Of a stretch of 9,494 nucleotides of DNA, positions 1 through 7,046 are shown one piece after another. The translations under genes and the position numbers were made by a program. Source of the stretch: Verrucomicrobiota bacterium (GTDB taxonomy: Bacteria > Verrucomicrobiota > Verrucomicrobiia > Verrucomicrobiales > Akkermansiaceae); NCBI GenBank assembly GCA_026397695.1, contig JAPLUJ010000711.1, positions 1,834 through 11,327 on the forward strand, in the 5' to 3' direction. The notes under the pieces are model-generated. The model searched no databases. It had not been told where the DNA came from and saw only the letters and a program-made list of their open reading frames with translations. Positions within the stretch are counted from its first letter, which is position 1. Every line of letters starts with the position of its first letter.

Positions 1-2
1 GC

Positions 3-1109
3 GGCGGCTTCCTCGTTTACACCGCAGCCTTCCTGCGCAGCAAAGCCGCGAACGTCGGCTTCGTCGCCTCGTCCGACATCAAGGACCTCATCGCCGCCGT
101 GCAATGCTTCGAGACCGTGAAGAAGAGCGGCGCGCCTGCCGACTTCGCTGCCGCCACGGCAGCGGTGCGCACCAAGGCCACCAAACAGGCCGGCGACCTC
201 GCGTGCAAAGAGGATGCGCTGAAGTGCCTGTCTTCCGCTGACTGCGTGAAGCAGTTGAAGCAATCCAAAATCCTCGCCGTGCGCGGCCAGCAATCCGGTC
301 CCGCCGGAGAAATCCTCGGCATCGCGATCGTCCACGTCCCCTTCGCCGAACTCAACGACGCTTGGCAAGCCGCCGACAAAGACGAATCCCGCGCCGTGGC
401 CGACCAGTGGCAGAAGACCGCCACCGCCGTGGTCGATGTTTCGCGCGAGACCCTGGAGGCCTCGGCCGCCATGTATCTGGCGGAGAAAGCCGTCATGAAA
501 AAGCACGGTGCCCAGGGCATCACCGTCAACTGCCTGGGCGGATTCTACGGCGGCCACATCCACGCCTATCCGTGCCTCGGCTTCCACCAGTTGAACAACG
601 AAGCGCTGGTGGGCGGCTGCGAGTGCGACGTCCGTTCGGCGGCCACCATGCTTATCGGCACCACCCTCACCCAGGGGCGGCCCGGTTATATCTCCGACCC
701 GGTCATGGACACTGCCAAGCGCCAGATCATCTACGCCCACTGCGTCGCCGCAAATAAAGCCTTCGGTCCGCAGGGCGCGGCGAACCCCTTCCAGATCCTC
801 ACCCATTCCGAGGATCGCCAGGGCGCATCCGTGCGTTCGGTGCTGCCGCTCGGCTACATGACCACGACCCTCGAGTTCGAGCAGGGCCGGAAGGAGATTC
901 TGTTCCATCGCGGCAAGGCGCTGGACAACGATCCCGATGATCGCGCCTGCCGCACCAAGCTCTGTGCCGAGCCGGTGGGCGACTTCGAGAAGCTCTTTAC
1001 CGAATGGGATCAATGGGGCTGGCACCGCGTCACCTTCTATGGCGATCTCAAGGAACCCATCTACGCCCTCGCCGACGCCATCGGCTGGAAAGTGCGCGAA
1101 GAAGCGTAA
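3..1109 (+). CDS. L-fucose isomerase-like protein (5' end outside window)
   Basis: The frame is open from the left edge, so the N-terminus is missing; the GTG at 99 is an internal Val codon, not a credible start. About 368 residues are visible. The C-terminal half resembles the L-fucose/L-arabinose isomerase fold: a run CLGGFYGGHIHAYPCLGF, then LVGGCECDVRSA with acidic residues of the kind that bind metal in this family, GRPGYISDPV, and an AHC...THSEDRQGASVRS stretch. Such proteins interconvert ketose and aldose sugars, or are distant relatives of unknown substrate; many in Planctomycetes and Verrucomicrobia carry a Tat signal, which cannot be checked here. The C-terminus (WGWHRVTFYGDLKEPIYALADAIGWKV) looks complete and ends at TAA. 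No terminator is obvious downstream. The fold assignment is fairly secure; the substrate is not. Confidence 0.72.
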   Translation, partial: GGFLVYTAAFLRSKAANVGFVASSDIKDLIAAVQCFETVKKSGAPADFAAATAAVRTKATKQAGDLACKEDALKCLSSADCVKQLKQSKILAVRGQQSGPAGEILGIAIVHVPFAELNDAWQAADKDESRAVADQWQKTATAVVDVSRETLEASAAMYLAEKAVMKKHGAQGITVNCLGGFYGGHIHAYPCLGFHQLNNEALVGGCECDVRSAATMLIGTTLTQGRPGYISDPVMDTAKRQIIYAHCVAANKAFGPQGAANPFQILTHSEDRQGASVRSVLPLGYMTTTLEFEQGRKEILFHRGKALDNDPDDRACRTKLCAEPVGDFEKLFTEWDQWGWHRVTFYGDLKEPIYALADAIGWKVREEA

Positions 1110-1151
1110 ACTCGGAAACGGCGAATTGAACCACAAATTTCATCGAACATT

Positions 1152-1323
1152 ATGGAACCCCCGCCACCCGTCATCGGGCACCAACGACAGAAGGATGCAT
1201 CGCATGTTCGCTCTCGTGGTGGCCGGTCCGGACTGCGTGTGGATCCCCGTCGGCACGGCCTTGGGCGTGTTCACCATCAGCGTGCTGCCGCGCGACTCGG
1301 TCCGGCAGTCGTATGCCGCCTGA
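1152..1323 (+). pseudogene. Remnant of a small membrane protein, internally deleted
   Basis: An ATG at 1152 begins MEPPPPVIGH, a proline-rich opening typical of small multi-pass membrane proteins. In another frame, from about 1189 to the TGA at 1323, the translation is RRMHRMFALVVAGPDCVWIP followed by VGTALGVFTISVLPRDSVRQ. That pattern (RRKH..., hydrophobic helix, a P-G-T-x-LG-VFTI-VL motif, then xxSV+xxY/F) is how I remember the C-terminus of a widespread uncharacterised family of about 120-150 residues. The two ends of the family therefore lie about 40 bp apart in different frames, with the middle transmembrane helices missing. The likely explanation is a deletion that left a non-functional gene. 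A 42-residue product from the ATG at 1195 is possible but has no visible ribosome binding site. Its stop overlaps the helicase start by 11 bases. The family match is from memory of the motif, not from a search. Confidence 0.5.
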
Positions 1324-2893
1324 GCTGATGGAATTTGCAGGCAAGTGGAATTACCCCAAGGAACTGCCGGTGGTCGAGCACCGGCAGGAGATCATTGATG
1401 CGCTCAAGGCGCACCAAGTGATCGTAGTGGTGAGTGAAACCGGCTCTGGTAAAACCACCCAACTGCCCAAAATGGTGGCCGAAGCGATGGGGCCGGAGGG
1501 CGGACGTATCGGCTGCACCCAGCCGCGGCGCATCGCGGCGGCGAGTGTCGCGAAACGCGTGGCCGAGGAACTGCGGGTGCCGTTAGGGTCGTTCGTGGGC
1601 TATCAGGTCCGCTTCGAGGATCAGACATCGCGGGCCACGCGCCTCAAATTCATGACCGACGGAATCCTGCTGGCAGAAACCCAGGGCGATCCGCAGCTGC
1701 ACCAATACGCGGCTCTGATTCTCGACGAGGCGCATGAACGCTCGCTGAACATCGATTTCCTGTTAGGTTATGTGCGGAGACTGTTAGAAAAGCGTCAGGA
1801 TCTGAAGCTGGTGATCTCATCTGCCACGCTGGACGCCGGGGCATTTGCGGAATTTTTCGCGGATGCGGGTGGGCCCGCGCCGGTGATCGAGGCACCCGGC
1901 CGGATGTTTCCGGTGGCGGAGTTTTTCCTGCCGCCGATGGACGATGAGGATCTGCCGCAGCATGTGGCGCGGGCGGTGGATTATCTCGCTGCGATCGAAC
2001 CCCGTGGCGACGTGCTGGTGTTCCTGCCCGGCGAACGGGAGATCCGGGAATGCGCCGACGTGCTGGACGGCCGCCAATACCGCGACACGGAGGTGTTGCC
2101 CTTGTTCGCGCGTTTGGGCCTCGGCGACCAACAGCGGGTCTTCAATCCCGGCAACGCACGCCGCTTGATCCTCGCCACCAATGTGGCGGAAACCTCTCTA
2201 ACAATCCCGCGCATCGCGTGCGTGATCGATTCCGGAGTGGCGCGCATCAACCGCTGGAGCCCCGGTAAAGGCGTGCAACGCTTGCAAATCGAACCGGTCA
2301 GTCAGGCCAGCGCCCGCCAGCGCAAGGGTCGCTGCGGTCGTGTGCGCGACGGGGTTTGCGTGCGCCTGTATGAGGCAACAGAACTGTTAGAACGCCCGCT
2401 ATTCACCGATCCGGAAATTCGCCGCAGCTCGCTCGCCGGGGTGATCCTGCGGATGAAGTCGCTTGGTTTGCCGGAGATCGACGAGTTCCCGTTTCTCGAT
2501 CCACCGGCACCCAAAACCATCGCCGAAGGATACCGGACACTGCGCGAGCTGAACGCGCTGGACCGCGAGAAAAAACTCACAGACTATGGCCGGCGGATGG
2601 CGCGTCTGCCGGTGGACCCGCGGCTTGGCCGGATGTTGATCGAGGCGTGCAAGGAAAATTGCCTCACGGAGATGCTGCCCATCATCGCCGCCCTGGAAAC
2701 CCAGGACCCGCGCGAGCGCCCGGCGGAAAAATCCCGCGAGGCCGATGCGGCACACGCGCGGTGGAAGGATGCGGAGAGCGATTTGCTTCCGCGACGCACG
2801 CGGGCGCTGGAAACGCAACGCGCTGCGCAAATACGCGGTCCCGGCATTTCTCAACGCGCGGCGGGTGATCGAGTGGGCGAACGTGGCGGATGA
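1313..2893 (+). CDS. hrpA: HrpA-type DEAH RNA helicase, motor half (frame broken near 2783-2795)
   Basis: This is the ATP-driven motor of a bacterial DEAH-box RNA helicase acting on RNA or ribosomes in the cytoplasm. Motifs in order: Walker A SETGSGKTTQLP (residues 41-52), motif Ia TQPRRIAA (69-76), motif II DEAHERS (138-144), motif III SAT (170-172), VLVFLPGERE (234-243), motif V ATNVAETSLTIP (288-299) and motif VI QRKGRCGR (336-343). The winged-helix/ratchet region follows, with DPRLGRM and ETQDPRERP. The family match is good up to WKDAESDLL (about 2788). After that the frame gives an unrelated Arg-rich tail and stops at 2893, while the rest of the protein continues one frame over. The first Walker A position is Ser rather than Gly, as DEAD-box proteins tolerate with Ala. 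The start could be ATG 1313 or ATG 1328; neither has a good ribosome binding site. The gene is probably a pseudogene unless the lesion is a sequencing error. Confidence 0.85.
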   Translation: MPPELMEFAGKWNYPKELPVVEHRQEIIDALKAHQVIVVVSETGSGKTTQLPKMVAEAMGPEGGRIGCTQPRRIAAASVAKRVAEELRVPLGSFVGYQVRFEDQTSRATRLKFMTDGILLAETQGDPQLHQYAALILDEAHERSLNIDFLLGYVRRLLEKRQDLKLVISSATLDAGAFAEFFADAGGPAPVIEAPGRMFPVAEFFLPPMDDEDLPQHVARAVDYLAAIEPRGDVLVFLPGEREIRECADVLDGRQYRDTEVLPLFARLGLGDQQRVFNPGNARRLILATNVAETSLTIPRIACVIDSGVARINRWSPGKGVQRLQIEPVSQASARQRKGRCGRVRDGVCVRLYEATELLERPLFTDPEIRRSSLAGVILRMKSLGLPEIDEFPFLDPPAPKTIAEGYRTLRELNALDREKKLTDYGRRMARLPVDPRLGRMLIEACKENCLTEMLPIIAALETQDPRERPAEKSREADAAHARWKDAESDLLPRRTRALETQRAAQIRGPGISQRAAGDRVGERGG

Positions 2894-5141
2894 ACTCACT
2901 GATTTGTTAGATCGCGAGTGGCAGGTGGGCGGGGAGCGCGAGTCTCCAGACTCGCACGCCCATGAGGGGCGAAGGAAACGCGTCAAGCCACAGAGCCCTG
3001 CGCCGGGGGACGCGAGACGCGAGACGCAAGCGCAGAGCGGAGAAAGGGGCTCCGGACAGGATGCCTGCGTCACGGTGGCCCGGGCATCCTGCCCGGAGCC
3101 TTCTGATGCTTATGCGGCGATTCACCGCTCGTTGTTAGCGGGCGTGCCGCGGCAGTTCGGTTGCTGGGACCGGGAGAACAAGGCCTACCGGAGCGCTGCG
3201 GGCGGGTTTTTCGCGGTGTTTCCGGGCTCCGGGTTGTTCGGGATCCCGCAACGCTGTGAGTGGGTGGTGGCGATGGAATTGGTGGAAACCTCGCGCTTGT
3301 GGGCGCGGCGCGTGGCCCGGATCGATCCCGCATGGGTCGAAGCAGTGGCCCCGCACCTGTGCCACAGCAAATATGGCGAGGCCCACTGGGATGAGAACCA
3401 GGGTGCGGTCTATGGCAAGCAAACGGTGATCTGCGGCGGCCTGCCGGTGATTGTCGGAAGACGCGTGCACTACGGACGCGTGGATCCCAAGGCGGCTCAC
3501 GGGGTTTTCCTGCGCGAAGGTTTGTTAGGCGGCGGGTTGCGCAGACGCGGCCGGTTTCTCGACCATCTAACGGAGATGCGCGGCGACATCGAGGTGATCG
3601 AACAGAAACTCCGGCGGCCTGGCGGTTTGTGGAGTGATGAGGCGGTGTTGCGGTGCTTCGAGCAGCGCATTCCGCAGGATATCCACACCGCTGCGGCCTT
3701 CCACAAGTGGTTGGAAAATCATGAGGAACCCCTGATGCTGGCGCTCGCAGATGTTCTGGACGAGGACCTGGAATCCCTCGGGCTGGAGAGGTTTCCGGAT
3801 ACCCTCACCCATCAGGGCGACGTCTATCAGGTTTACTATCATGCCAAGCAGGGCGAGCGCGACGACGGCGTGACGCTGGGCCTGCATGTCGATCAACTGC
3901 CGCAACTGCCCGGTTGGCTGCCGACGTGGGGCGTGGACGGAAACCTGCGCGAACGCGTCGAGATCCTGTTGCGCTCGTTGCCCAAAGACTACCGGCGGGC
4001 GTGCCAGCCCATCAGCCCGGTGGCGGACGGCTTCGCCGCATTGTGGTGCGCCGCGCCCAAGGACATGCCGCTGGGCCGTGCTCTATCCGATTATGTGCGG
4101 GAACGCACCGGCGCGCGCATACCGGCGGAGGCCTTTGATTCTAACAAGCTACCCGCGCACTTGGTGACGAAAATCTGGGTGTGCGACGACGACGGCGAGG
4201 AGCTCGCAATGGGCGAGGATGTGGCGGTATTGAAACTGCAGCTCGCCGACCGGATGCGGGCGCGTTTCGAGGCGGCGGCCAACATCGATGTCGAACGCAC
4301 GGGCATCAGCGCGTGGGATGGTGAAACCCTCCCCGAACGGGTGGAAACCCCGGGCGGGCCGGCGTTTCCGGCGTTGGTGGACGAAGGGCAAAGCGTCGGT
4401 GTGCGGGCATTCGCCAGCGCCGCCGCCGCCGCCCAATCCCAACGCGCGGGCGGTGCAAGATTGTTATGCCTCGCCCATACCGCCCAGGTAGATCACCTGC
4501 GGAAAAAATTCCCGTTAGGTCAGATGACTAGAATCGAGTTGCCGCACCTCGGCGTCGGCGGCACCAAGGTTGAGGATTTGATTCTGCTAGCCGCCGAGGG
4601 CGCGGCGGGTGCGGCATTCCCGAGTTCGCCGGACGAGTTCCGCATTCTCAGTGAGCGCGCGCGCGGACGGTGGTTTGACGCGGCGGCGGCGCTCGGCAAG
4701 AGCCTCGATGAGGTGCTGGCCGTGCTGCCCGAAATCCGGGTCTGGATCGCCGCCCAGCACAACGACCGGAATCTGGGAGAAATCGCCGATGACCTCGACG
4801 AACAACTCACGTGGTTGTTCCGGCATCGTTTCGCCTGGCACGCGGGTTTTGCCGGGCTACGTGATTACCCGCGGCGCTTGCGCGCGATCCGCTCGCGCCT
4901 CGGTCGGTTAGGTTCGCTACCCATCGTCAAGGATTTGGAAAAGATGGCGCGCCTGCGCCGCCTGTGGCTGCCCTGGTTCCAACGCTGGACTGCGGCGCCG
5001 GACAACCCCGCGCTGTGGCAACATGGCTGGGCGCTCGAGGAACTGCGCGTCTCACTCTTCGCCCCGGATGTGCCATGCATGAGGAAAATCTCCGAAAAAC
5101 GGATAGAAGAACTGTGGGAATCCATCAAGCAGGAGCGTTAG
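2745..5141 (+). CDS. hrpA: HrpA-type helicase, C-terminal half (separate frame)
   Basis: This is the continuation of the same helicase; the ATG at 2745 is only the first in-frame codon. Homology begins near residue 16 (FRDARGRWKRNALRKYAVPA) and continues with FLNARRVIEWANVADELTDL, the usual HrpA segment after the motor. Residues about 60-119 are a repeat-derived insertion. After it the family pattern resumes: DAYAAIHRSLLAGV, FAVFPGSGLFG, ELVETSRLWARRVARIDPAW, a DUF3418-like region with ...PALVDEGQSVGVRAF, and a C-terminal WALEELRVSLFAPDV...ISEKRIEELW. The C-terminus looks complete. Both frames together span 1,276 codons, close to the usual 1,300 residues of HrpA. About 770 codons stay open after the lesion, so the break is recent, suppressed, or an artefact. 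No slippery heptamer is visible near the junction. DUF3418 membership is inferred from recalled E. coli HrpA, not searched. Confidence 0.82.
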   Translation: MRHTRGGRMRRAICFRDARGRWKRNALRKYAVPAFLNARRVIEWANVADELTDLLDREWQVGGERESPDSHAHEGRRKRVKPQSPAPGDARRETQAQSGERGSGQDACVTVARASCPEPSDAYAAIHRSLLAGVPRQFGCWDRENKAYRSAAGGFFAVFPGSGLFGIPQRCEWVVAMELVETSRLWARRVARIDPAWVEAVAPHLCHSKYGEAHWDENQGAVYGKQTVICGGLPVIVGRRVHYGRVDPKAAHGVFLREGLLGGGLRRRGRFLDHLTEMRGDIEVIEQKLRRPGGLWSDEAVLRCFEQRIPQDIHTAAAFHKWLENHEEPLMLALADVLDEDLESLGLERFPDTLTHQGDVYQVYYHAKQGERDDGVTLGLHVDQLPQLPGWLPTWGVDGNLRERVEILLRSLPKDYRRACQPISPVADGFAALWCAAPKDMPLGRALSDYVRERTGARIPAEAFDSNKLPAHLVTKIWVCDDDGEELAMGEDVAVLKLQLADRMRARFEAAANIDVERTGISAWDGETLPERVETPGGPAFPALVDEGQSVGVRAFASAAAAAQSQRAGGARLLCLAHTAQVDHLRKKFPLGQMTRIELPHLGVGGTKVEDLILLAAEGAAGAAFPSSPDEFRILSERARGRWFDAAAALGKSLDEVLAVLPEIRVWIAAQHNDRNLGEIADDLDEQLTWLFRHRFAWHAGFAGLRDYPRRLRAIRSRLGRLGSLPIVKDLEKMARLRRLWLPWFQRWTAAPDNPALWQHGWALEELRVSLFAPDVPCMRKISEKRIEELWESIKQER
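2922..3101 (+). repeat. In-frame palindromic repeat insertion inside the helicase
   Basis: About 180 bases (60 codons) interrupt the conserved helicase sequence between LTDLLDREW and DAYAAIHRSLL, which are separated only by a short linker in HrpA proteins I know. The insert contains a perfect palindrome GCGAGTCT-CC-AGACTCGC (2938-2955), a 7-base unit repeated three times (ACGCGAG, ACGCGAG, ACGCAAG; 3010-3030), and a large inverted repeat with 18-base arms at 3048-3065 and 3083-3100, one mismatch and a 17-base loop. Its translation is polar, Arg/Ser/Gly-rich and without family similarity. This looks like one or two intergenic-type (REP-like) repeat elements that entered the gene and left the frame open. 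The exact ends are estimates taken from where homology stops and resumes. Confidence 0.65.
3048..3100. repeat. Large inverted repeat (18-base arms, 17-base loop)
   Basis: The left arm GGCTCCGGACAGGATGCC (3048-3065) pairs with the right arm GGCATCCTGCCCGGAGCC (3083-3100), with a single A/C mismatch at position 9 of the left arm. There is no T-run after it, so it is not a standard terminator. It lies inside coding sequence and would form a strong mRNA hairpin. Confidence 0.8.
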
Positions 5142-5599
5142 TGTTCTCCGCCGTTCCTTATATTATCAACCTCAAGAGTGGTCAAACTGCGGATTTTGAC
5201 AGTGCCGGCACCTCCTTGTAGGTGGAGCTGAGTTTGTAGTAGTTGGGCCATCCACGGATGTATCATGAGAACGCATCAGCATCCGCCTCAACAGCAGCAT
5301 CCTCAAAACCCGGGAATGGGTTGGGAATATCATCAGAACATGTGAGAAAAACCCAGACCGATGACGCCTGATACCGGGTTAATCCGCGCTCCATGCGACA
5401 TTCTGCCCAAGTTGTTCTTGCTGTGGAACCCCGCATCTTATCGTGGGGAACGCCCCTTTCCCAAGGTTGCTCACACTATGAAGAAGAAGATCTTATAAGG
5501 TCAAAAAAGAAGTATTCATCATAGGTGACAGGAAACTGCTAGATAGCAAGTGCTTGATTCCCTTCATGGGATTCATTTCCCTGTGGGATGCAAGGAGTG
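5142..5599. other. Gap between convergent helicase and E2 genes
   Basis: This stretch of 458 bases has lower GC than the helicase and no convincing full gene. It holds a short minus-strand maturase-like scrap (5182-5262). It also holds two small plus-strand ORFs without a ribosome binding site: 26 residues, rich in His/Gln/Pro (5265-5345), and 43 residues ending IRSKKKYSS (5393-5524). A weak minus-strand hairpin, AACCC/GGGTT at 5350-5380 followed by TTTC, could end E2 transcription, but the stem is only 5 bp with a long loop. Two short GGGA/TCCC hairpins lie at about 5556-5590, just past the E2 stop. None has a good T-run, so I do not call a terminator. Confidence 0.5.
5182..5262 (-). pseudogene. 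Possible group II intron maturase C-terminal scrap
   Basis: On the minus strand, between a TGA at 5265-5263 and a TGA at 5184-5182, the frame reads YIRGWPNYYKLSSTYKEV and a few more residues. The pattern of aromatic and RGW-x-N-YY residues followed by a helix resembles the group II intron maturase-specific domain (GIIM), where ...RGWxNYY/F... precedes the final helical part. No reverse-transcriptase motif (YADD) lies upstream, and no intron domain V hairpin is visible downstream, so this would be a heavily decayed fragment. The match rests on one short motif and could be chance. Confidence 0.3.
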
Positions 5600-6916
5600 C
5601 TACAGGAGCATCAGGGATGGTTTCTCAAGGAGTTTCCTGATTTCCGACAGGAATTGCGCGGCTACGGCGCCATCAATGACGCGGTGATCACAGGCGAGGC
5701 CGAGGTTCATGCGCAGACCGGGGAAGACCTGGCCGTTTTTGACGACGGGTTTTTCGATGGCCGCACCGACCGAGAGAATGGTTGCCTGAGGGGGATTGAT
5801 GATGGAGTCAAATGATTCGACGCCCCAGACACCGAGGTTGGTCACGGTGAGGGTGCCGCCGTCGAATTCATGGGGTTTGAGTTTTTTGATTTTAGCGCGG
5901 GCGGCGAAATCCTTGACAGCACGAGAGATCTCTAGCAACGATTTGGTTTCAGCTTCCCTGATGACAGGTGTCACGAGGCCGTCTTCCATGGCGATCGCCA
6001 CGGACAAGCCAATGTGTTTGAATTTAACGATGTGATCCGCGGTGTAGGAAACGTTGACCGCCGGCACGAGTTGAGCAGCGTCGATGACCGCCTTGAGGAC
6101 AAAGTCATTGACGGAGTATTTGTTACCGTGGGTTTTTTCCGCTTGTTCGTTCACCTGACGACGGAGTGACATGAGGGGAGCGATATCCGCTTCGAGATGT
6201 AGATAGAAATGAGGGATGGTGGTTTTGGAGAGCAGTAAACGCGAGGCGATGACCTTGCGCATGGTGCTGAGTTCGATGAGTTCATCCTCGGCATTGACGG
6301 TGGAAGGCATGTCAGCACCTGCGACGGCAGGCGGCGTTGTGACGGTTTTGGCTTTGATCGATGCGACGAGAGCCACGGCGGCGGCAGCCTCGGAGGAAGC
6401 CGCAGGTTTGGCTTGGATGGGAGAGACGGCTGCGGTTTCGACGTCGATTTTTGTGATGCGGCCGGCGGGACCGGTGCCGGAGATCAAGGTGAGATCCACA
6501 CCAAGTTCCGCCGCGACCTTGCGTGCCAAGGGCGACGCCATGACACGTTTGCCGGTAAATAAAGTATTGCTAACGAAAGGTGCCGCGGTTGCGGCGGGCT
6601 TGTCTGCAGGTGGAACTGCGGTGGCTTGCGGCGCGGGGGCATCAAGGGCAGGCGTTCTATCAGACACACCCTCGGCATCCCCGTTGAGAACGGCAAGGAT
6701 CGCGCCAATCGGGGCTTTGTCGCCCGCGTGGATCCGGATTTCCGTAAGAATGCCATCGTCAAAAGCCTCCATTTCCATCGTGGCTTTGTCCGTTTCAATA
6801 TCAGCGAGAACGTCACCGATTTCGACCACGTCGCCGACTTGTTTGTGCCATTTGAGCAGGGTGCCCTCGGTCATGGTGTCCGAGAGTTTTGGCATTTCTA
6901 TATTCACAGTCATCAT
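5600..6916 (-). CDS. pdhC: Dihydrolipoamide acetyltransferase, E2 of pyruvate dehydrogenase
   Basis: The protein transfers the acetyl group from E1 to coenzyme A through its lipoyl arm and forms the structural core of the cytoplasmic complex. From ATG 6916 it has 438 residues. The lipoyl domain is at about 1-80, with the lipoylated lysine in ETDKATMEM (K44). An Ala/Pro-rich linker follows, then a peripheral-subunit-binding domain at about 125-160 (VMASPLARKVAAELGV, SGTGPAGRITKIDVE), a second Ala-rich linker, and the catalytic domain at about 208-438 with FDGGTLTVTNLG and the active-site DHRVIDG (410-416, catalytic H411). All parts are present. The frame extends to a TTG at 6988, but the protein family starts at MMTVNIEMPKLSDTM, so ATG 6916 (or 6913) is preferred; no Shine-Dalgarno is visible before it. 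E1 genes lie upstream, separated by two lipoprotein genes and a terminator, so it may be transcribed separately. Confidence 0.93.
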   Translation of the reverse strand: MMTVNIEMPKLSDTMTEGTLLKWHKQVGDVVEIGDVLADIETDKATMEMEAFDDGILTEIRIHAGDKAPIGAILAVLNGDAEGVSDRTPALDAPAPQATAVPPADKPAATAAPFVSNTLFTGKRVMASPLARKVAAELGVDLTLISGTGPAGRITKIDVETAAVSPIQAKPAASSEAAAAVALVASIKAKTVTTPPAVAGADMPSTVNAEDELIELSTMRKVIASRLLLSKTTIPHFYLHLEADIAPLMSLRRQVNEQAEKTHGNKYSVNDFVLKAVIDAAQLVPAVNVSYTADHIVKFKHIGLSVAIAMEDGLVTPVIREAETKSLLEISRAVKDFAARAKIKKLKPHEFDGGTLTVTNLGVWGVESFDSIINPPQATILSVGAAIEKPVVKNGQVFPGLRMNLGLACDHRVIDGAVAAQFLSEIRKLLEKPSLMLL

Positions 6917-6990
6917 GGGATGGGGAAGTGTCGAAAGGATGGGAAAACGCGTGGTGAAATCCAGTCTTTTTACGGGTGGATATGACAACG

Positions 6991-7025
6991 AAAAAGCGCG
7001 GGGAGTTTGAGGCTCCTCCGCGCTT
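6991..7025 (-). terminator. Rho-independent terminator after the Cys-rich lipoprotein gene
   Basis: On the minus strand an 8-bp stem AAGCGCGG/CCGCGCTT continues, after a one-base bulge, into a 4-bp stem GGAG/CTCC. The loop is 7 bases, and the hairpin runs straight into TTTTT (complement of 6995-6991). It lies 21 bases past the lipoprotein stop and 74 bases before the E2 start, so it should end transcription before E2. Confidence 0.75.
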
Positions 7026-7046
7026 CAAGATGATAGGGAAATTCAC

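Noticed and set aside
17..529. Minus-strand ORF of 170 codons
   Set aside because: It is the shadow of the isomerase-like gene, whose sense translation carries the family pattern.
937..1323. Plus-strand 128-codon ORF as a full gene
   Set aside because: Its first half is out-of-frame isomerase sequence. Only the last 45 residues or so match a membrane-protein C-terminus, so it was kept as a remnant instead.
2780..2800. Programmed ribosomal frameshift in the helicase
   Set aside because: There is no slippery heptamer or Shine-Dalgarno-like stimulator at the junction, and residues seem to be missing, which points to deletion.
3010..3030. Triple 7-base repeat as a CRISPR array
   Set aside because: The units are contiguous, far too short, without spacers, and no cas gene is present.
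2399..3073. Minus-strand ORF of 224 codons
   Set aside because: It is opposite the helicase frames and shows no recognisable motif; long shadows are expected in GC-rich coding DNA.
5350..5380. Minus-strand terminator for E2
   Set aside because: The stem has only 5 base pairs, the loop is over 20 bases, and the T-run is short; it lies over 200 bases past the stop.
6917..6988. Upstream extension of E2 to the TTG at 6988
   Set aside because: The extra residues have no family match, lie right after the terminator, and the conserved lipoyl domain starts at the ATG at 6916.
6216..7010. Long plus-strand ORF (264 codons)
   Set aside because: It is antisense to the E2 gene, which has clear lipoyl, binding and catalytic motifs. 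The antisense translation has biased, low-complexity composition and no motif.
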